Below are positions 20,571 to 32,819 of a DNA stretch of 64,000 bases, in pieces. The stretch is from Phaffia rhodozyma. Lineage: Eukaryota > Basidiomycota > Tremellomycetes > Cystofilobasidiales > Mrakiaceae. Within the stretch, counting starts at the first letter, position 1; each line of letters opens with the position of its first letter. The stretch spans positions 1,195,501 to 1,259,500 of the forward strand of contig JACGZH010000003.1 in the NCBI GenBank assembly GCA_014706385.1, in the 5' to 3' direction. The position numbers and the translations under genes were made by a program. The notes beneath the pieces are model-generated. The model was not told the origin of the DNA and searched no databases. It worked only from the letters and a program-made list of their open reading frames with translations.

Positions 20571-22199
20571 TTATCTGACAGCGACAAGAACAAGATGGCG
20601 CGTACACTGTGGCCTCGTGGTATGTAAAACCCGAGGCATTGGCCTTGTTTGAGACGGTAACGGCATGGGACGTATCAACGTCGAGTTAGATCCCTGAGAG
20701 CGGTAACTTGCAGAACTCGATGGTCTCCCCGGGTATTGAGTTGTGTTTGAGATATCTGGGTGAATCGGCTGAGGTGTCGTTCTAGGCATATACCGGTGAT
20801 TCGGTGTAGAACGATCTGATAAAGGTGTGGCTGTCAACTGTCGACTCGAACGGGGATCATAGGGCAACTTGCTTGATTCAGGAAGAGAGGTATGTGGATC
20901 AACAGCGCATGAAGACACATCAGCTTAGATTGGTCATCTCATTGGACAAGCCCTCAAAGACATCAAAGAACATACCCCAACGTGCTTTTTGATCGCTGTA
21001 TGCGTTCCGGGGCTATGGCTAGGGCGCCTTCTCCACGATCTGGTCTACTCGATCTTCCACTGAGACGGACTTGAGATGTATCCATTACAGGTATGGATGA
21101 GCCAGGTCGATGACTCGGAGGTATTGTCAGTCGGGGTGGAACCATATGTTGATGGTAAGGATGGGGAGAAGGTACACTGCAGCCAAAGCAATCACGTTTG
21201 GTCAGAGTTTCCGTAGCGTTGTAGGACGGTTCAATCAAGAAGCCGTGATGCCTTACGTATTACCGCTCTCGCTACTTGGACCTTCTCTTCTTCGTTTCCG
21301 ACTCTCGTCACTGCTGTGAACACTTACATACGTCGAAGATGGTCGTCTAGGTGGTCCCATAGATTCTCTTGGGTTGCCATGTTCCGAATGATGAGCGAGT
21401 CGAGCTAGCAAAGCTCGGTTTTCTGCTCTCAGATCGAGGATTTCTTGCTCAAGTCGTGCATTTCGAGCGAGTGACTCCATGCCAGCGGCTAGACGAGTCT
21501 TGACATCCGATAGAACATTCTGTCAGGTAGCGTAAGTAATACCGGTCATGAAGTGAGTGTGCTATCATATAGAGGAGTTCGGTTGGCTATATGCGCACCT
21601 TTTGACTTATAGTCTTCCGTTTAAAGTAGCTGACAAGGTCAATAAGATATCTCTGCTGAAACTAGCTCCAACAATAATACTTTACGGTCAGATATGGTGA
21701 TGATAAGCTCAGAACAATGATTTAAGATATTCGAACCTCGACTGCTTCCATCACAGTCTGAGTGGGAATGGAACCTAAGAAGTCAGCGAATTGATCCGGA
21801 GGCTTTGCGAGGTTTAAGACAAATCGATATTAGTGATAAGATTGAAGAAATGAAGGAAAGCATGCTGTCTTATCCAAGTGCAAAAAGAATGTACTTTATC
21901 TGCCGATGGAAGAGGTTGAAGAAGAATGTTCTCGCTCTGACATTCTGCGCATCGCTTCCTAGGGTCTACAGAATATATCAAGGATGAGACTAACAACATA
22001 CTTATGGTTGGAACTTCGTCAAATCAAATCAATGTCGAAGCGACAGCCCACCTCGATGATCGTCGCACAGGATGTGTCCACAAGACGTTATCCACAAGGA
22101 TAGAGTCGGGCCTATATCCGAGATCGACCGCCGACAGACAGAACATGAGACGAGGTTCCAGAATGTCAAGAGATTGGGTTCTGGTTTCTGATTTGACAT
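20571..22199 (-). CDS. RING-type zinc finger and coiled-coil protein, Zip3/HEI10-like
   Basis: Predicted 368 aa from exons 22052-22199, 21895-21965, 21737-21802, 21599-21655, 21257-21519, 20976-21176, 20571-20871 (1107 nt). The N-terminal finger is split over two exons: SCSVCRRS, then ITSCGHILCDDH, then RCAECQS, giving a C-x2-C, C-x-H-x2-C-x2-H, C-x2-C spacing. Next are a QTVMEAVEQRYLIDLVSYFK helix and a coiled coil (ARLEQEILDLRAENRALLARLAHH), then a disordered Ser/Pro/Arg tail. This order (RING, coiled coil, disordered tail) is that of the Zip3/RNF212/HEI10 SUMO or ubiquitin ligases of meiotic crossing over. The last two junctions are set mainly by phase. Family assignment is moderate; another small RING ligase is possible. 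Confidence 0.65.
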
Positions 22200-22614
22200 G
22201 TCGAAAAAGGAATGGTGTGTCGGTGAAAGCTGAATCCTGTTGCCTGTCGAATGAAAAGAACCCAACTGGATTTAAGGAACGAGTGGCAAATCACCCAAAA
22301 GCTAGACGCAAGGGACAATCATGTCAATTACTTTTCCTGGCCGTGTATCAACATAAGCCGAGCGTCGAGACAGGTCCAGAGCCTGTCAGTTTCGACGTGT
22401 TAGCGCACCGGTACATACTTTAGAACTATTCATGAGAAGTATCAGCTATTTCAGAGCTAGGTCGAGAGAACAAAGCATTACAGAATGAGAGAGAGGCAAA
22501 AGAAGCAGATTGCAACTGTACAGGCCAGACGAACTCTATTACATTACACCACAAATGCTGATAGAGTGCGAAGCGCTAGGGAAAGAGTGTATAGTATTCA
22601 TAACATTCGGTCTC
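22200..22614. other. Intergenic region between tandem minus-strand genes
   Basis: 415 bp between the PSK-like kinase stop and the RING gene start. It should carry the kinase 3' UTR and the RING promoter; no motif stands out. Confidence 0.5.
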
Positions 22615-25600
22615 TCAATATGATTCAAACCCTCTGAATCCGGTCCAGCCTCCGTTGCCTTTGAGGAAACGATGCTCCAGCAGCTGAGCAGCCTGGTAGA
22701 ATGGCAGAAGATGATGAGTATCAGTGGCTGCATCTGATCGGGATGTATTCTTAGGAGCGAAATAAAACACGTACTGTTGGTCGATCTTTCAAATCTACTT
22801 CGCAAGCTCTCTCCACCCAATCCATCGCGTCTCCCAAAGCACCTCCTCCGCCAGGCTCTTTTCCAGTCTCTCCGCCATCCTTGCCTCCAAAACATCGCTC
22901 ACGCAAGCAAGACTCCACCTTGGAACCGACTTGAAGCCCAACCATGGCCTCCTCGGAACTGACAAATGGAGTCTCGCCCACAAGCAGGACGTACGCTACA
23001 ACCCCCAAGGCCCATACGTCTTGTTCTTTTCCGCTGTACTTTTCTCCTCGAAGGATCTCCGGACTTGCGTAGTCTAGTGTTCCGGAGAAAGTGTCCCACA
23101 TTCTACCTGGCTTCCAGTGGGCCGAAGAACCAAAGTCGATAAGCTGAGCATGACCGAGACCGTCCAGAATCACGTTCTCGTCTTTGATATCTCGATGGAC
23201 AATGCCCTGGTAGTGAAGGAAGGCTATTCCATCGCAGATTTGACCTAAGAGAGAGCGAACCTCGAAGGCAGGAAGTCCATCAGGCTCGCCTTCGACTCGA
23301 TCGAACAAATCTTGACCTATACCAAATCGAGGCATGACAATAAAGTAGTATTCTCGATCCTCGAAGAAGTCGATAATGGTGCAAACTGATCAAAAGTCAA
23401 AAAGGACACGAAGGAACTCTTCAGCATCATTAAGGCATATGATATTGAAGAACAATCATGTCAGCAAAGAAGAAAAGACTCGCCATTGGGGTGGCCCAGA
23501 ATATAAGGCACCTTTTCATTGGGAGATTTCGATGGTTTATGGGTCTCTGGTTGTCCAATTGTCGGCGTGTTCTCTTCAGACAAACCATCGAAATCGGATA
23601 AACCCTCCTCTGTATTCTGAGTATCGGCATGTGGACGGCTGGGGTCCCAGGGACGCGGTTGGGGCGGAGGAGCATAATGAAACTTGCTGATTTGATCCAT
23701 GATATGAAGCTCGATCGGAATAGGGCCCAACAAACGATGCCTATGGAGATCTCATATGGTCAGTCACCCGGCTTAGATGCAGATAGGACGCAATACGAGA
23801 TATGTACCTTTTCCAAGAATCTGCAAGAATACGTTGCTGTGGAAGCACACCAACGCAAGTAAATTGTTGTGTTTAGTTATGAGCGCCCTGTGATGACCTC
23901 AAATATGTATTTACCTTGATAATCATTTTAATAATGACCTCCTCTCCTTCGGCTTCGCCATCAGGTCCCTTTCGTTTTGCTCTCTTAACAAGGCCACTGA
24001 GTAGATGAAGAAGAGTACAAAAGAAACGGTATCAAGAGCAGAATGCCAAGAGGTATAATGGGCTAGTTGAAGTAGAGAAGACTTACTAAGCACCTCGACC
24101 AGCCTCAGTAAGAATCACACTGTATTGCCGGTTCAAAAATACTCTATCAGCTCTATTGAATTTTATAAGAACGAGATACATTGCTTACTAGTCATCAATT
24201 GATTTGCCGGAGCTTATAGGTGTCCCTGTCGGTGAGTCTGGTGGTCCTATCGAAGGAGCCAGGGAAAGAACCTGAAAGATTCTCATCCGCAAGTAAGAAG
24301 GAGGGAGAACCAACCCTTTTAATTTCACGTTATCAAAAAGCTTCGTTTGTCAGGAAACCAAGCACTTACACTGTTCGTTGACTCTACTCTGTCAGTGTCT
24401 CTGAGATAAGGTGGAACCTTTAGACCGCTAGATTCTTTCTCCCTATACATTGAAGGGAACGGATAGCCAGGTGTACTAGGCCCTCCCCCATTCATCGAGT
24501 TGAGTCCAGCTGACGGGAACGGAGAAAAGGCCGAAAGTTCACCACTCAAATGATTGCCAAAAGGTGAAGGAAGAGATCGGCCAGCAACGGCTGAAAGCCG
24601 AGTTGATTTTTGCGATTGCCGCCGACGAGATACTCGAGGCGATAGTGGTGGGGATGTATAAGTGGTTGGTACAGGAGGCGACCCGCGAGAGCTCGTACTC
24701 GCCGCCATATGGGGAGAGTGTGTCTGGACATGAGAAATAGCGCTACTGGCAGAGCTCTTTCGGGACGTGATCCGACTCGCAGGCAAACGAGGAGATATCA
24801 TACCTGTTGAAGGCGAGTTAGACCAGGAGCGCGTGAGGGAAGAATGAGATGAGAGGATTCCAGGGGGTGAGGCAGGAGAAATGCGTAGTTGTTGAGGGCT
24901 CATAGAAAGGTTGTCTCTAGGGCTGAGAATCGGAATTTGACCGGATGGAGAACGACTCTCCCCGTCAACCTCAAAATCGACATCATTGTCAGAAGGCTCA
25001 TTCAGATCCAAGCCCCTTCCAAATTGTCGGAACCCGTCTCCGCCGAGATCTTGATTGAGCTCCGTTTTTGGAGACGAGACCGTTTTGTCGACCTGTTGGA
25101 GTCCGTTCGAAGTTCCGAATCCAAAGTTTCCTATTTGAGTAATTCCCCAGCTTGATTCGGTTGAAACCAATTGAGGTTTCTTCATCTCAAATGCACAAAG
25201 ACCATAGTCTTCACTGTTCTCAGAACGAACATCCTCCTGATCGGATCCACTATCCATACTCTGGTCATCCTGCCCATTCTCCGACCGAACCAACAGAACT
25301 CCTTTCGAATTCTGTCGCCATTTATCATCTACTCGGTAGTGAGGGAACCATTCGTCTCCGAATAATGAGATAGAATGAGCAGCACCCTCATCTGAGGCAT
25401 CAAACGTCCTCGACAACCGGTCACTATCGGGACCAGGAGGTGAGAACTGTGTGGATAGATCCAAAGAATCGACTTCAGAATCAAGATGGTCTGCTGTGAT
25501 CGTTCTGGTGAGAGGAATCTGGACTCCATGTTCGTAAGTCGTTTGAGAGAACGATGATCGACTGGAAAGAGTAGGGGCGCGGGTATGACAGCGAGTTGAA

Positions 25601-26614
25601 GGTCGAGATAATGTCCGTGAGCGCGGATGATACGGAACGGAGCCTGTCTGCCGATTCCGAAGGGGATTCCATCGAAGTCCTCCTTCATTCTCCTCGTCAT
25701 CAGACCTAGGTCCTCTCTCATCCTCAGCATTGATGCTCTGGATTGAATCTCGACCTTGTCGAGAAGTTTGCCTCAAGGAAGAGAGAGAAGGCCGTTGGCT
25801 GAGTGGAAGATGATGTCCACTCTGTATCTGGTTCCATTCTTGAGTAGTAGGTGTAAGTACGACTAGCCGAGGCGAGAGCGCGGGATGATTCTGATCAAGC
25901 TTTGGCGGGGGTAGCAGCTGGGTATAGGATGACGTGGAAAGGGATGGACGGCTTTGTTCTGGAGAAGAAATGATTGTGCGATTGATGATATTCCCATTGT
26001 TGATGGAATCAGTGGAGGAAATGTTATTGGTATGACTACTGCTTTGGGACTGCTGCTGAGTGTCTGGATGAGACCCTTGGTAGTAGAACCGAGCACTGTG
26101 AAGAATTTTCGACGTCCACACCGTTTGCACAGAGCCATGAGTACATCATAATGTCTGGGCTGTAGATGAAACCGGTTGAATTATGGTAGACTGACCTGTT
26201 GTTCGCACGTTGGAATAGATGCTCTTCTCCAACTAACCTCTTATCCGCACTACGCATTCCATCCAGAGATGTCAGATTACCCACACTCCTGCTCATTCCA
26301 AACCTATTCTCTATTTCGCTATCATCGTCCGAGTCACTCTCCTTCCTACTATCATCCGTTCCGGTGTAGTCAGAAGAAGGCGTAAAGCTTGCGAGCCCCC
26401 TCGTACCTTTCAATCCTGCGGTCTGAGCTCTCACCCTTGAGAGTAGGACTCCTCCACCATGATGCCTCCTAGGCGATGGTGGAGGACCTGGAGAGTGAGA
26501 GGACCCGGGATCGGTCTCGAATTGAAGAAGATTAAGAGGAGAGAACTTATTGGGAGTTGGGTGCACACACTGGGATGTTTTCGTGAAAGAAGCCGAGGGT
26601 AGTTCCGATGGCAT
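22615..26614 (-). CDS. PSK-type serine/threonine protein kinase
   Basis: Predicted 1105 aa. Exons: 26196-26614, 24370-26095, 24189-24271, 24087-24119, 23915-23996, 23808-23836, 23484-23740, 22775-23385, 22615-22692 (3318 nt). The first 700 or so residues are Ser/Pro-rich and disordered. The C-terminal kinase has a glycine-rich loop (EAGRGAYG), lysine in VIIKMIIK, IVHRDIKDENVILD, LIDFGSSAHW, GTLDYASPEIL and DVWALGVVAYVLLVGETPF, which fits the PAS-kinase (PSK/PASK) group of CAMK kinases; these phosphorylate metabolic and translation factors. I did not recognise a PAS domain. Intron 7 needs a GC donor (G then GCGAGT), because only that junction yields HPNVCTIIDFFEDREYY. The start is the first ATG in the exon, but the frame stays open to an acceptor at 26656-26657, so an upstream exon may exist. 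Confidence 0.85.
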
Positions 26615-28119
26615 TAGTGATTCGATCGGCAAAGACCTTCCCTGTCGTTTAGGATCCTAAGAGTGGAAGGAGCGGAAGAAACAAAGATAGAAAAGAAAGG
26701 ACCAAGGAGAGGATACAGATAAAGAGCGAGAGAGTGTTTGTTCCAGGTCCAAGAAAAGGAATGAGATGCAGAGCGTATACTATGAATGTGTAAAAAGCCC
26801 GGGATTGAATGTGATGAGGAACGACAATTTACTATCAAGAACTCCAAATCTACAACTCACCGAGTACGGATACGAGAGCCGACAGCAAGGTTTTGATCAG
26901 GTGTCTATCTGAATAAACTGACCTCAGAAGACGTTGATGGCCGATATGTCACAGAGAGAACGAAAGAGAGTGTGTTTGTATATGTGTATCTGTAGAGGGA
27001 GGGAAAAGGGTTGCTCTCTATGTTGAGGTTTCGAAGGAATGGGTTGCAACTCTCAAAGATCCGATGGTGAGTTCTCCGATCACCCCAGAGCAGATCTCTC
27101 CGCGCAGCCCTCGCCAAAATGTGCTTCTCTAACTATCTTTACCCGCAATTGTTGATGACCCTAGGTTAGAAGATAGCTCTGGGTCATATCAGCAATAGAA
27201 TGCATGTATACACAGTGATATACTCTAGTCCGTGATGGATGTCGCTTCATATACCTTGTGTTTCGAAAAGAAAATTCTATACAACAGAACTCTCATCAAC
27301 AGTTGTCCGTGATTTCTTCAAATGCCATGTCGAGACCAAACAACTTGAGTCTGGAAGCATACACTTCACGTCATCCTTTGCTCTGTTCAAATCTTGAGTG
27401 AAAACAGACAACTTGTTCAATGGGTTTTCTCTCAGTTGTTCTTCTTGTCTAAAGATGTGCAAACCCAGTGATCCCAAGCCGATACTGTCTAATATTGGTG
27501 ATTTGACTGACGAGAAATCCTTTCGACGCGAACGTGCGCCTCAAGAATTTCAGCTGCTCCAACGTTCGGTTGGACAGTATCCGTGATGCGCAAATGACTC
27601 AGACTTTCCTTTGCTAATCTCTATAGCTGATTGCGTAGACTGAAAGGAAGATGCAAGTAGCTCGTCTCGATTTTCGTGACTGATGATAACCCTAACGATA
27701 AACATATTCACTCGCTTGCCATACGCTTAAACGAGACCAAACGATCATTCTCAAGCACGTCCTATAATTTCTCTTATCACTTCAAACCAATCTTCAGCTC
27801 GTCACTGATGACGCTCATCACTAAAAGGTCTGATCCTTGTGTTTGAATACGTTCTATCTAGGCTTGTTCTATTGACGCGTCGTTCTTTTGGTTTCTTGGG
27901 TTTTCAACGTGTGGTATCGATCAATCAGCATCTTGGCACCGCTCAACCGAGCTACCTCTTTGTTGCAAGTTAGATCTCTTCATCCGTTCTCCTGTCGGGG
28001 TTTTAGGAGGTATGCCCTATCTCATCTATACATACACATATATGGAGAATAGCCATATTTTTCGAAAGCTACGTCTGTGCGACCACTAATCTGATTTTGA
28101 TGTCTGCAGCACAGGACAG
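26615..28119. other. 1.5 kb divergent intergenic region
   Basis: Between the kinase start (-) and the RNase H1-domain gene (+). On the minus strand, acceptor-like and donor-like sites near 26657, 26850 and 26925 suggest 5' leader exons of the kinase, but no ATG occurs between 26614 and about 27180 on that strand. No other gene is supported. Confidence 0.5.
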
Positions 28120-28768
28120 ATGGATGCCTTCTACGCCGTTCGACATGGCCGAAAGACAGGAATATTCACTTCTTGGTCTGTTCTTTCAGTCTGTTCTGGG
28201 CGCTAGCGATGAATTGTTTGACTGATTCGAGCATTTCTGACACCCAGGGATCAATGTAAAAAGTCAACCGCAGCCTTTCCTACAGCCTGGTACCAAAAAT
28301 TCAACACTATCGAGGAAGCTCAAGCTTTCCTCGGGTTTCCCTTTCCTCAGAACGAAATTGGCTCTTTTGAGATGCCCAATCCTACACCTCCTCCTAATAT
28401 GGAAGACGGGATTATTCTCACCAAGCAACAACGCGCCGCTTTGCAACGAGGGCAAGCTGCGACAGCAGGAATGAAACATGCGGCTCAAAAATACTATGCT
28501 GTAAGGCACGGTGAACATGTCGGAATCTACGGGTCATGGTTCGTCTTGATCCTTTCACTTACCTGTTGGTCTATAAGAGACAACCTTTGACATTGGTTCT
28601 CAATTCACTTGTCCTTGATAATCCTTCAAACATTCCTCAAAACCCGCGTTCAGGCCCGAGTGTCTAGAGGCTATTGGGTCTTGTTCTGATGCCATGTACA
28701 AGATGTTCCGTGACAAAGATGAGGCTCAGGCATATCTCGACAAGCCTAAACCTGCCGGTACACGATAA
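28120..28768 (+). CDS. Small protein with two RNase H1 N-terminal (hybrid-binding) domains
   Basis: Predicted 153 aa from exons 28120-28175, 28248-28538 and 28654-28768 (462 nt). Two copies of the RNase H1 N-terminal fold are present. The first begins FYAVRHGRKTGIFTSWDQC and ends in YQKFNTIEEAQAFL. The second begins YYAVRHGEHVGIYGSWPEC and ends in YKMFRDKDEAQAYL. Both copies are interrupted by an intron at the same codon (the Trp of T/GSW, phase 2), so they arose by duplication including the intron. In RNase H1 this domain binds RNA:DNA hybrids and double-stranded RNA. No catalytic RNase H domain follows: the frame stops 12 codons after the second domain. Function beyond nucleic-acid binding is unknown. 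Confidence 0.85.
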
Positions 28769-29369
28769 GCCTAACAATAGGAACTACGTTGGATCTCTTC
28801 TCTCTTTGCTTTTGGACCTCAAATATTTGAATCTGTAGTGTTTTCTATCAAGATTAATCTAAGCTACTGTTGTTCTCTACATCCACTTGGTATAGAACTG
28901 TTGATCAAGCCAATATTCCACTCTGATCCCTCTTATTTCTATCTGTACTTGTTCAATACCATCTGCATTCTTTATCTTATATATGTTTCTTTTTAATTGA
29001 AAACAAGTTAACAGCCGAGCCGATGATTGTTAACGGGCACTGGTTACAAGGTTACAAACTTTCTGATACGCTCGATCTATGTCTTTCTTCGTCCTCTCAG
29101 AAAACCATCTACCACCTCAACCTACCTCCTTTTCCATCTTCTACTTACAACCTTTTCGATCAAGTCTATCATGGTACGTGTTCGAGTTTGAGTGAATCTG
29201 AAGATAGAATGATTCAGCCCATCTGATAGATTTCCCTCATCCCTATATGTGTCGGTGATATCGTCCGAATCTGTCCCTAACGTCATTTCATTTCATCTCA
29301 TCGGTTCGAATGGGCTGCTTTATCCCTTGTCTTGCATCTTCTTCTGATGGTCTTCCACAGGCTGGGGCA
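28769..29369. promoter_or_regulatory. Upstream region and probable 5' UTR of VMA1
   Basis: 600 bp between tandem + genes. A CCACAG acceptor ends at 29360, nine bases before the VMA1 start codon, so the leader is probably spliced. No separate gene is visible. Confidence 0.45.
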
Positions 29370-32280
29370 ATGCAAAACGCAAAGAAGGATCTGCCAAAGG
29401 TCCGTGCTTTTTCAAGTCCTTGTTTGCTGATTGGAACGTGTAGATAACTTAAAGTGAATGATGCCTTTTATCTCTTTCGGTTAACCCCTAATCACTCCTC
29501 TCCTCCTCTTCCATATAATCCTGATCCATTTTCTCAACCTGTTCCATTCGTTCTCGGATGTACGACTATCTTTTCTCCCAAAAATGATAGATCCGAGATG
29601 AAGATAGAGAATCTCGATTCGGGTCGGTGTTTGGTGTCTCTGGTCCTGTCGTCATCGCTGAGAACATGGTGGGAGCGGCAATGTACGAGCTTGTGAGTTG
29701 TGCCTACCACACGTTCTCTTTATTCTATAGTTACTTTCTCTAATCTCTGGTTTATGTAAACAACACTCCAATCTCTTCACTCTACCCAAACAGGTCCGAG
29801 TAGGACACGATGAGCTTGTCGGAGGTACGTTTCCGAAACCGGATCTTTAAAGAAAAGGCTTTCTTCATAGCCTTTCATCTCAAATTTGGAGTGAGGCTGA
29901 ATCTTCAATACGTTTCCTTGTGGGTCCTCATATTAGAGGTCATTCGAATTGATGCCGATAAGGCTATTATTCAGGTGTATGAGGAGACATCTGGTGTCAC
30001 TGTTGGAGATCCCGTTCTGCGAACCGGAAAGCCGTTGAGTGTTGAGCTAGGACCTGGTGCGTACCCGTTCACATGGATACCTTTCTCTTGAAGCCAAATG
30101 ACTTACTTTCAATCAAGTCATGTTTTACTAGGTTTGATGGAGAACATTTACGAGTAAATTCAACCACATAGATGTAGAGAGAATTTGAACGATAGACTAA
30201 TTCACAGTATGTCTTGCTTCCTCATAGTGGTATCCAGCGACCTTTGAAGGCTATTCAGGAGCAGTCTCAATCCATCTACATTCCTCGTAAGTCATTTGGT
30301 CATACTCTTTTCTTCTCCAAATATTAAAAATGTGTTATAAATCTCGTAATCATATAGGTGGTATCTACACCGATGCTCTTTCTCGTACGGCCAAGTGGGA
30401 CTACACTCCTCAGTTCAAGGTTGGAGACCACATTACCGGAGGAGATATCTTCGGAAAGGTCTACGAGAACTCTTTGTTGGATGATCACAAGATCATGTTG
30501 AACCCCCGAGCGATGGGAACCGTTACTAGAATTGCCGAGAAGGGTGCATACACTGTTGACGTACGTATCGTCGTCGTATAGAAAAGCGCGTAAATATAAC
30601 GTATGCTAATTCTTCTTTCTGCGCCTTTTCTTGCTTGTAGGATGTGATTCTTGAGACCGAGTTCCAAGGCAAGACCACCCAGCACACCCTTGCTCAAATT
30701 TGGCCCGTCCGAGCCCCCCGACCCGTGGCCGAGAAGAAGACAGCCAACTACCCGTTGTTGACCGGACAACGAATTTTGGACGCTTTGTTCCCGTGTGTTC
30801 AGGGAGGAACAACCGCTATTCCTGGAGCTTTCGGTTGTGGAAAGAGTAAGTCCTTTCCTCCAAAATGTGTATAGTTGACTCATGCTAATCACTGCATTCT
30901 TTTCATGGTACAGCTGTCATTTCTCAGGCTCTTTCCAAATTCTCCAACTCTGATATCATCGTTTACGTTGGATGTGGAGGTTAGTGGAAGCGTGTGCGAT
31001 TTGTGCTATCAGAGAAAACGAACAAACAATGGATTCAAATTCTAACCACTTGTGATTTTGACCACTCAGAGCGAGGGAATGAAATGGCTGAGGTTCTTAT
31101 GGAGTTCCCTGAACTTACTATGAACACTGCAGATGGCCGTGAGGAGCCTATCATGAAGCGAACCACTTTGGTTGCCAACACCTCCAATATGCCCGTCGCT
31201 GCCCGAGAGGCTTCTATCTACACTGGTATCACTTTGTCTGAATACTTCCGAGATCAGGGCAAGAACGTCGCCATGATGGCTGACTCGACTTCTCGATGGG
31301 CCGAGGCTCTTCGAGAGATCTCTGGTCGATTGGCAGAGATGCCTGCTGACTCTGGTTACCCGGCCTACCTTGGAGCCAAGTTAGCCTCCTTCTATGAGCG
31401 AGCTGGAAAGGTCAGCTGTCTCGGAAGTCCGGTCAGAGATGGATCTGTATCTATCGTCGGTGCCGTTTCTCCCCCTGGTGGAGATTTCTCGGATCCCGTC
31501 ACTTCGGCCACTCTCGGTATCGTCCAGGTCTTCTGGGGTCTTGATAAGTCAGTCTTGTTATTCGTGTCTTTGTTTGTCTCAGATACCCTTTTAAAATGCC
31601 AACGGGTGCTGAACGTCAACTGTATCTGTTCCCCTCTTGGATCTTCACAGGAAGCTCGCCCAGCGAAAGCATTTCCCGTCTGTTAACTGGTCGGTCTCCT
31701 ACTCAAAGTACATTAAGATTCTTGAAAATCATTACGAGACCACCGAGCCTGGGTTCATTGAGTGGAGGAACCGAGTCAAGGAAATCTTGCAAAAAGAGGA
31801 CGACTTGGCCGAAATTGTTCAGCTTGTCGGAAAGAGTGCTCTTGGAGAAAGCGATAAGGCTACTTTAGAGGTCGCTCGGCTGCTCAAGGATGACTTCTTG
31901 CAACAAAACGGTATCTCCGAGTACGATCGATTCTGCCCCTTCTACAAGACCTCTGCTATGCTTCGAAACTTTGTCACCTACTACGATGCCGCCCAGAAGG
32001 CCATCGACTCTGGAGACATGACGTTCGCTCGAATCAGGGACGAGACCGGAGACCTTATGTACGCTCTCAGTCAGATGAAGTTCGAGGTTAGTATTGAATT
32101 TCTCTATTCGTAACATTTTCCTTCACCGTTCAAGAAGTTGTCGACCAATAGCTGATGTCTAACACTTTCCTGATCGAACGACGGCAACAGTCGCCATCAC
32201 AAGGAAAGGAGGCAATTGTGAAAGCTCTAGACAAGGTCTACAACGACATCCAAGAAAAGTTCAGGCAGCTCCAGGATTAG
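29370..32280 (+). CDS. VMA1: V-type proton ATPase catalytic subunit A
   Basis: Predicted 613-aa catalytic subunit of the V1 sector, which hydrolyses ATP to drive proton pumping into vacuoles and Golgi. Exons: 29370-29399, 29591-29692, 29794-29824, 29937-30056, 30132-30153, 30228-30286, 30358-30560, 30641-30845, 30914-30979, 31070-31547, 31651-32086, 32191-32280 (1842 nt). Key text: [18 protein letters not shown], the subunit A non-homologous region ([18 protein letters not shown]), P-loop GAFGCGKT (split by an intron), [31 protein letters not shown] and the Glu of the ERAGKV block. Length equals the spliced yeast protein and no intein is present. The first exon encodes just ten residues. The 30914 boundary was fixed by phase. 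Confidence 0.96.
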
Positions 32281-32819
32281 TCGTTTCCTCCTATTATTCT
32301 CTTCGTAGTCAATGCTCTTCTTCACTTGCAGCCTTCTATGGTCGATATCATTTCTTTCTTTACAGTTTTCAGCTTTCTTCCTACTCTACTCTACTTAGCA
32401 ATTTTGTCTTCCCAATCAATGAATATTGACCTATATCTATCGTCCTGAAATGTGAAATATCAAAAGATAAGGTCAGAAGTTGAGATGTTTATAGTGTCTG
32501 TTTTCTAAGATTGCTATGAAGCATTGTATCAGAGACTAGACAGGGGGTTTGCTCGTGGCTGCTCTTCGCCAATCGGTAATTTGAAGCTTTTCTGATCTGT
32601 GACGTTGTCGGAATATGATCAAGAATTCCGCGCCTGTAAACAAGGAGAAGACAAAAAAAAAGTGTGAACGTTCCAAGAACCAATTCTCTATCCCTTTTAC
32701 CATTCACGCGCTCCTTCTGATATCTACCGAGCTCTGTCTTCTGTATCATCAACCTATAACTCCTCGCATCGAAAACCTCTGCATCCTGGAAGATCTTGAG
32801 TCAAACTAATTGACCTGAG
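32281..32819. other. Intergenic region between VMA1 and the carrier gene
   Basis: 540 bp holding the VMA1 3' UTR and the carrier promoter. No gene or strong motif is visible. Confidence 0.5.

Noticed and set aside
24889..25373. Plus-strand ORFs inside the kinase N-terminal region
   Set aside because: Antisense to a long open exon of the kinase; no motifs.
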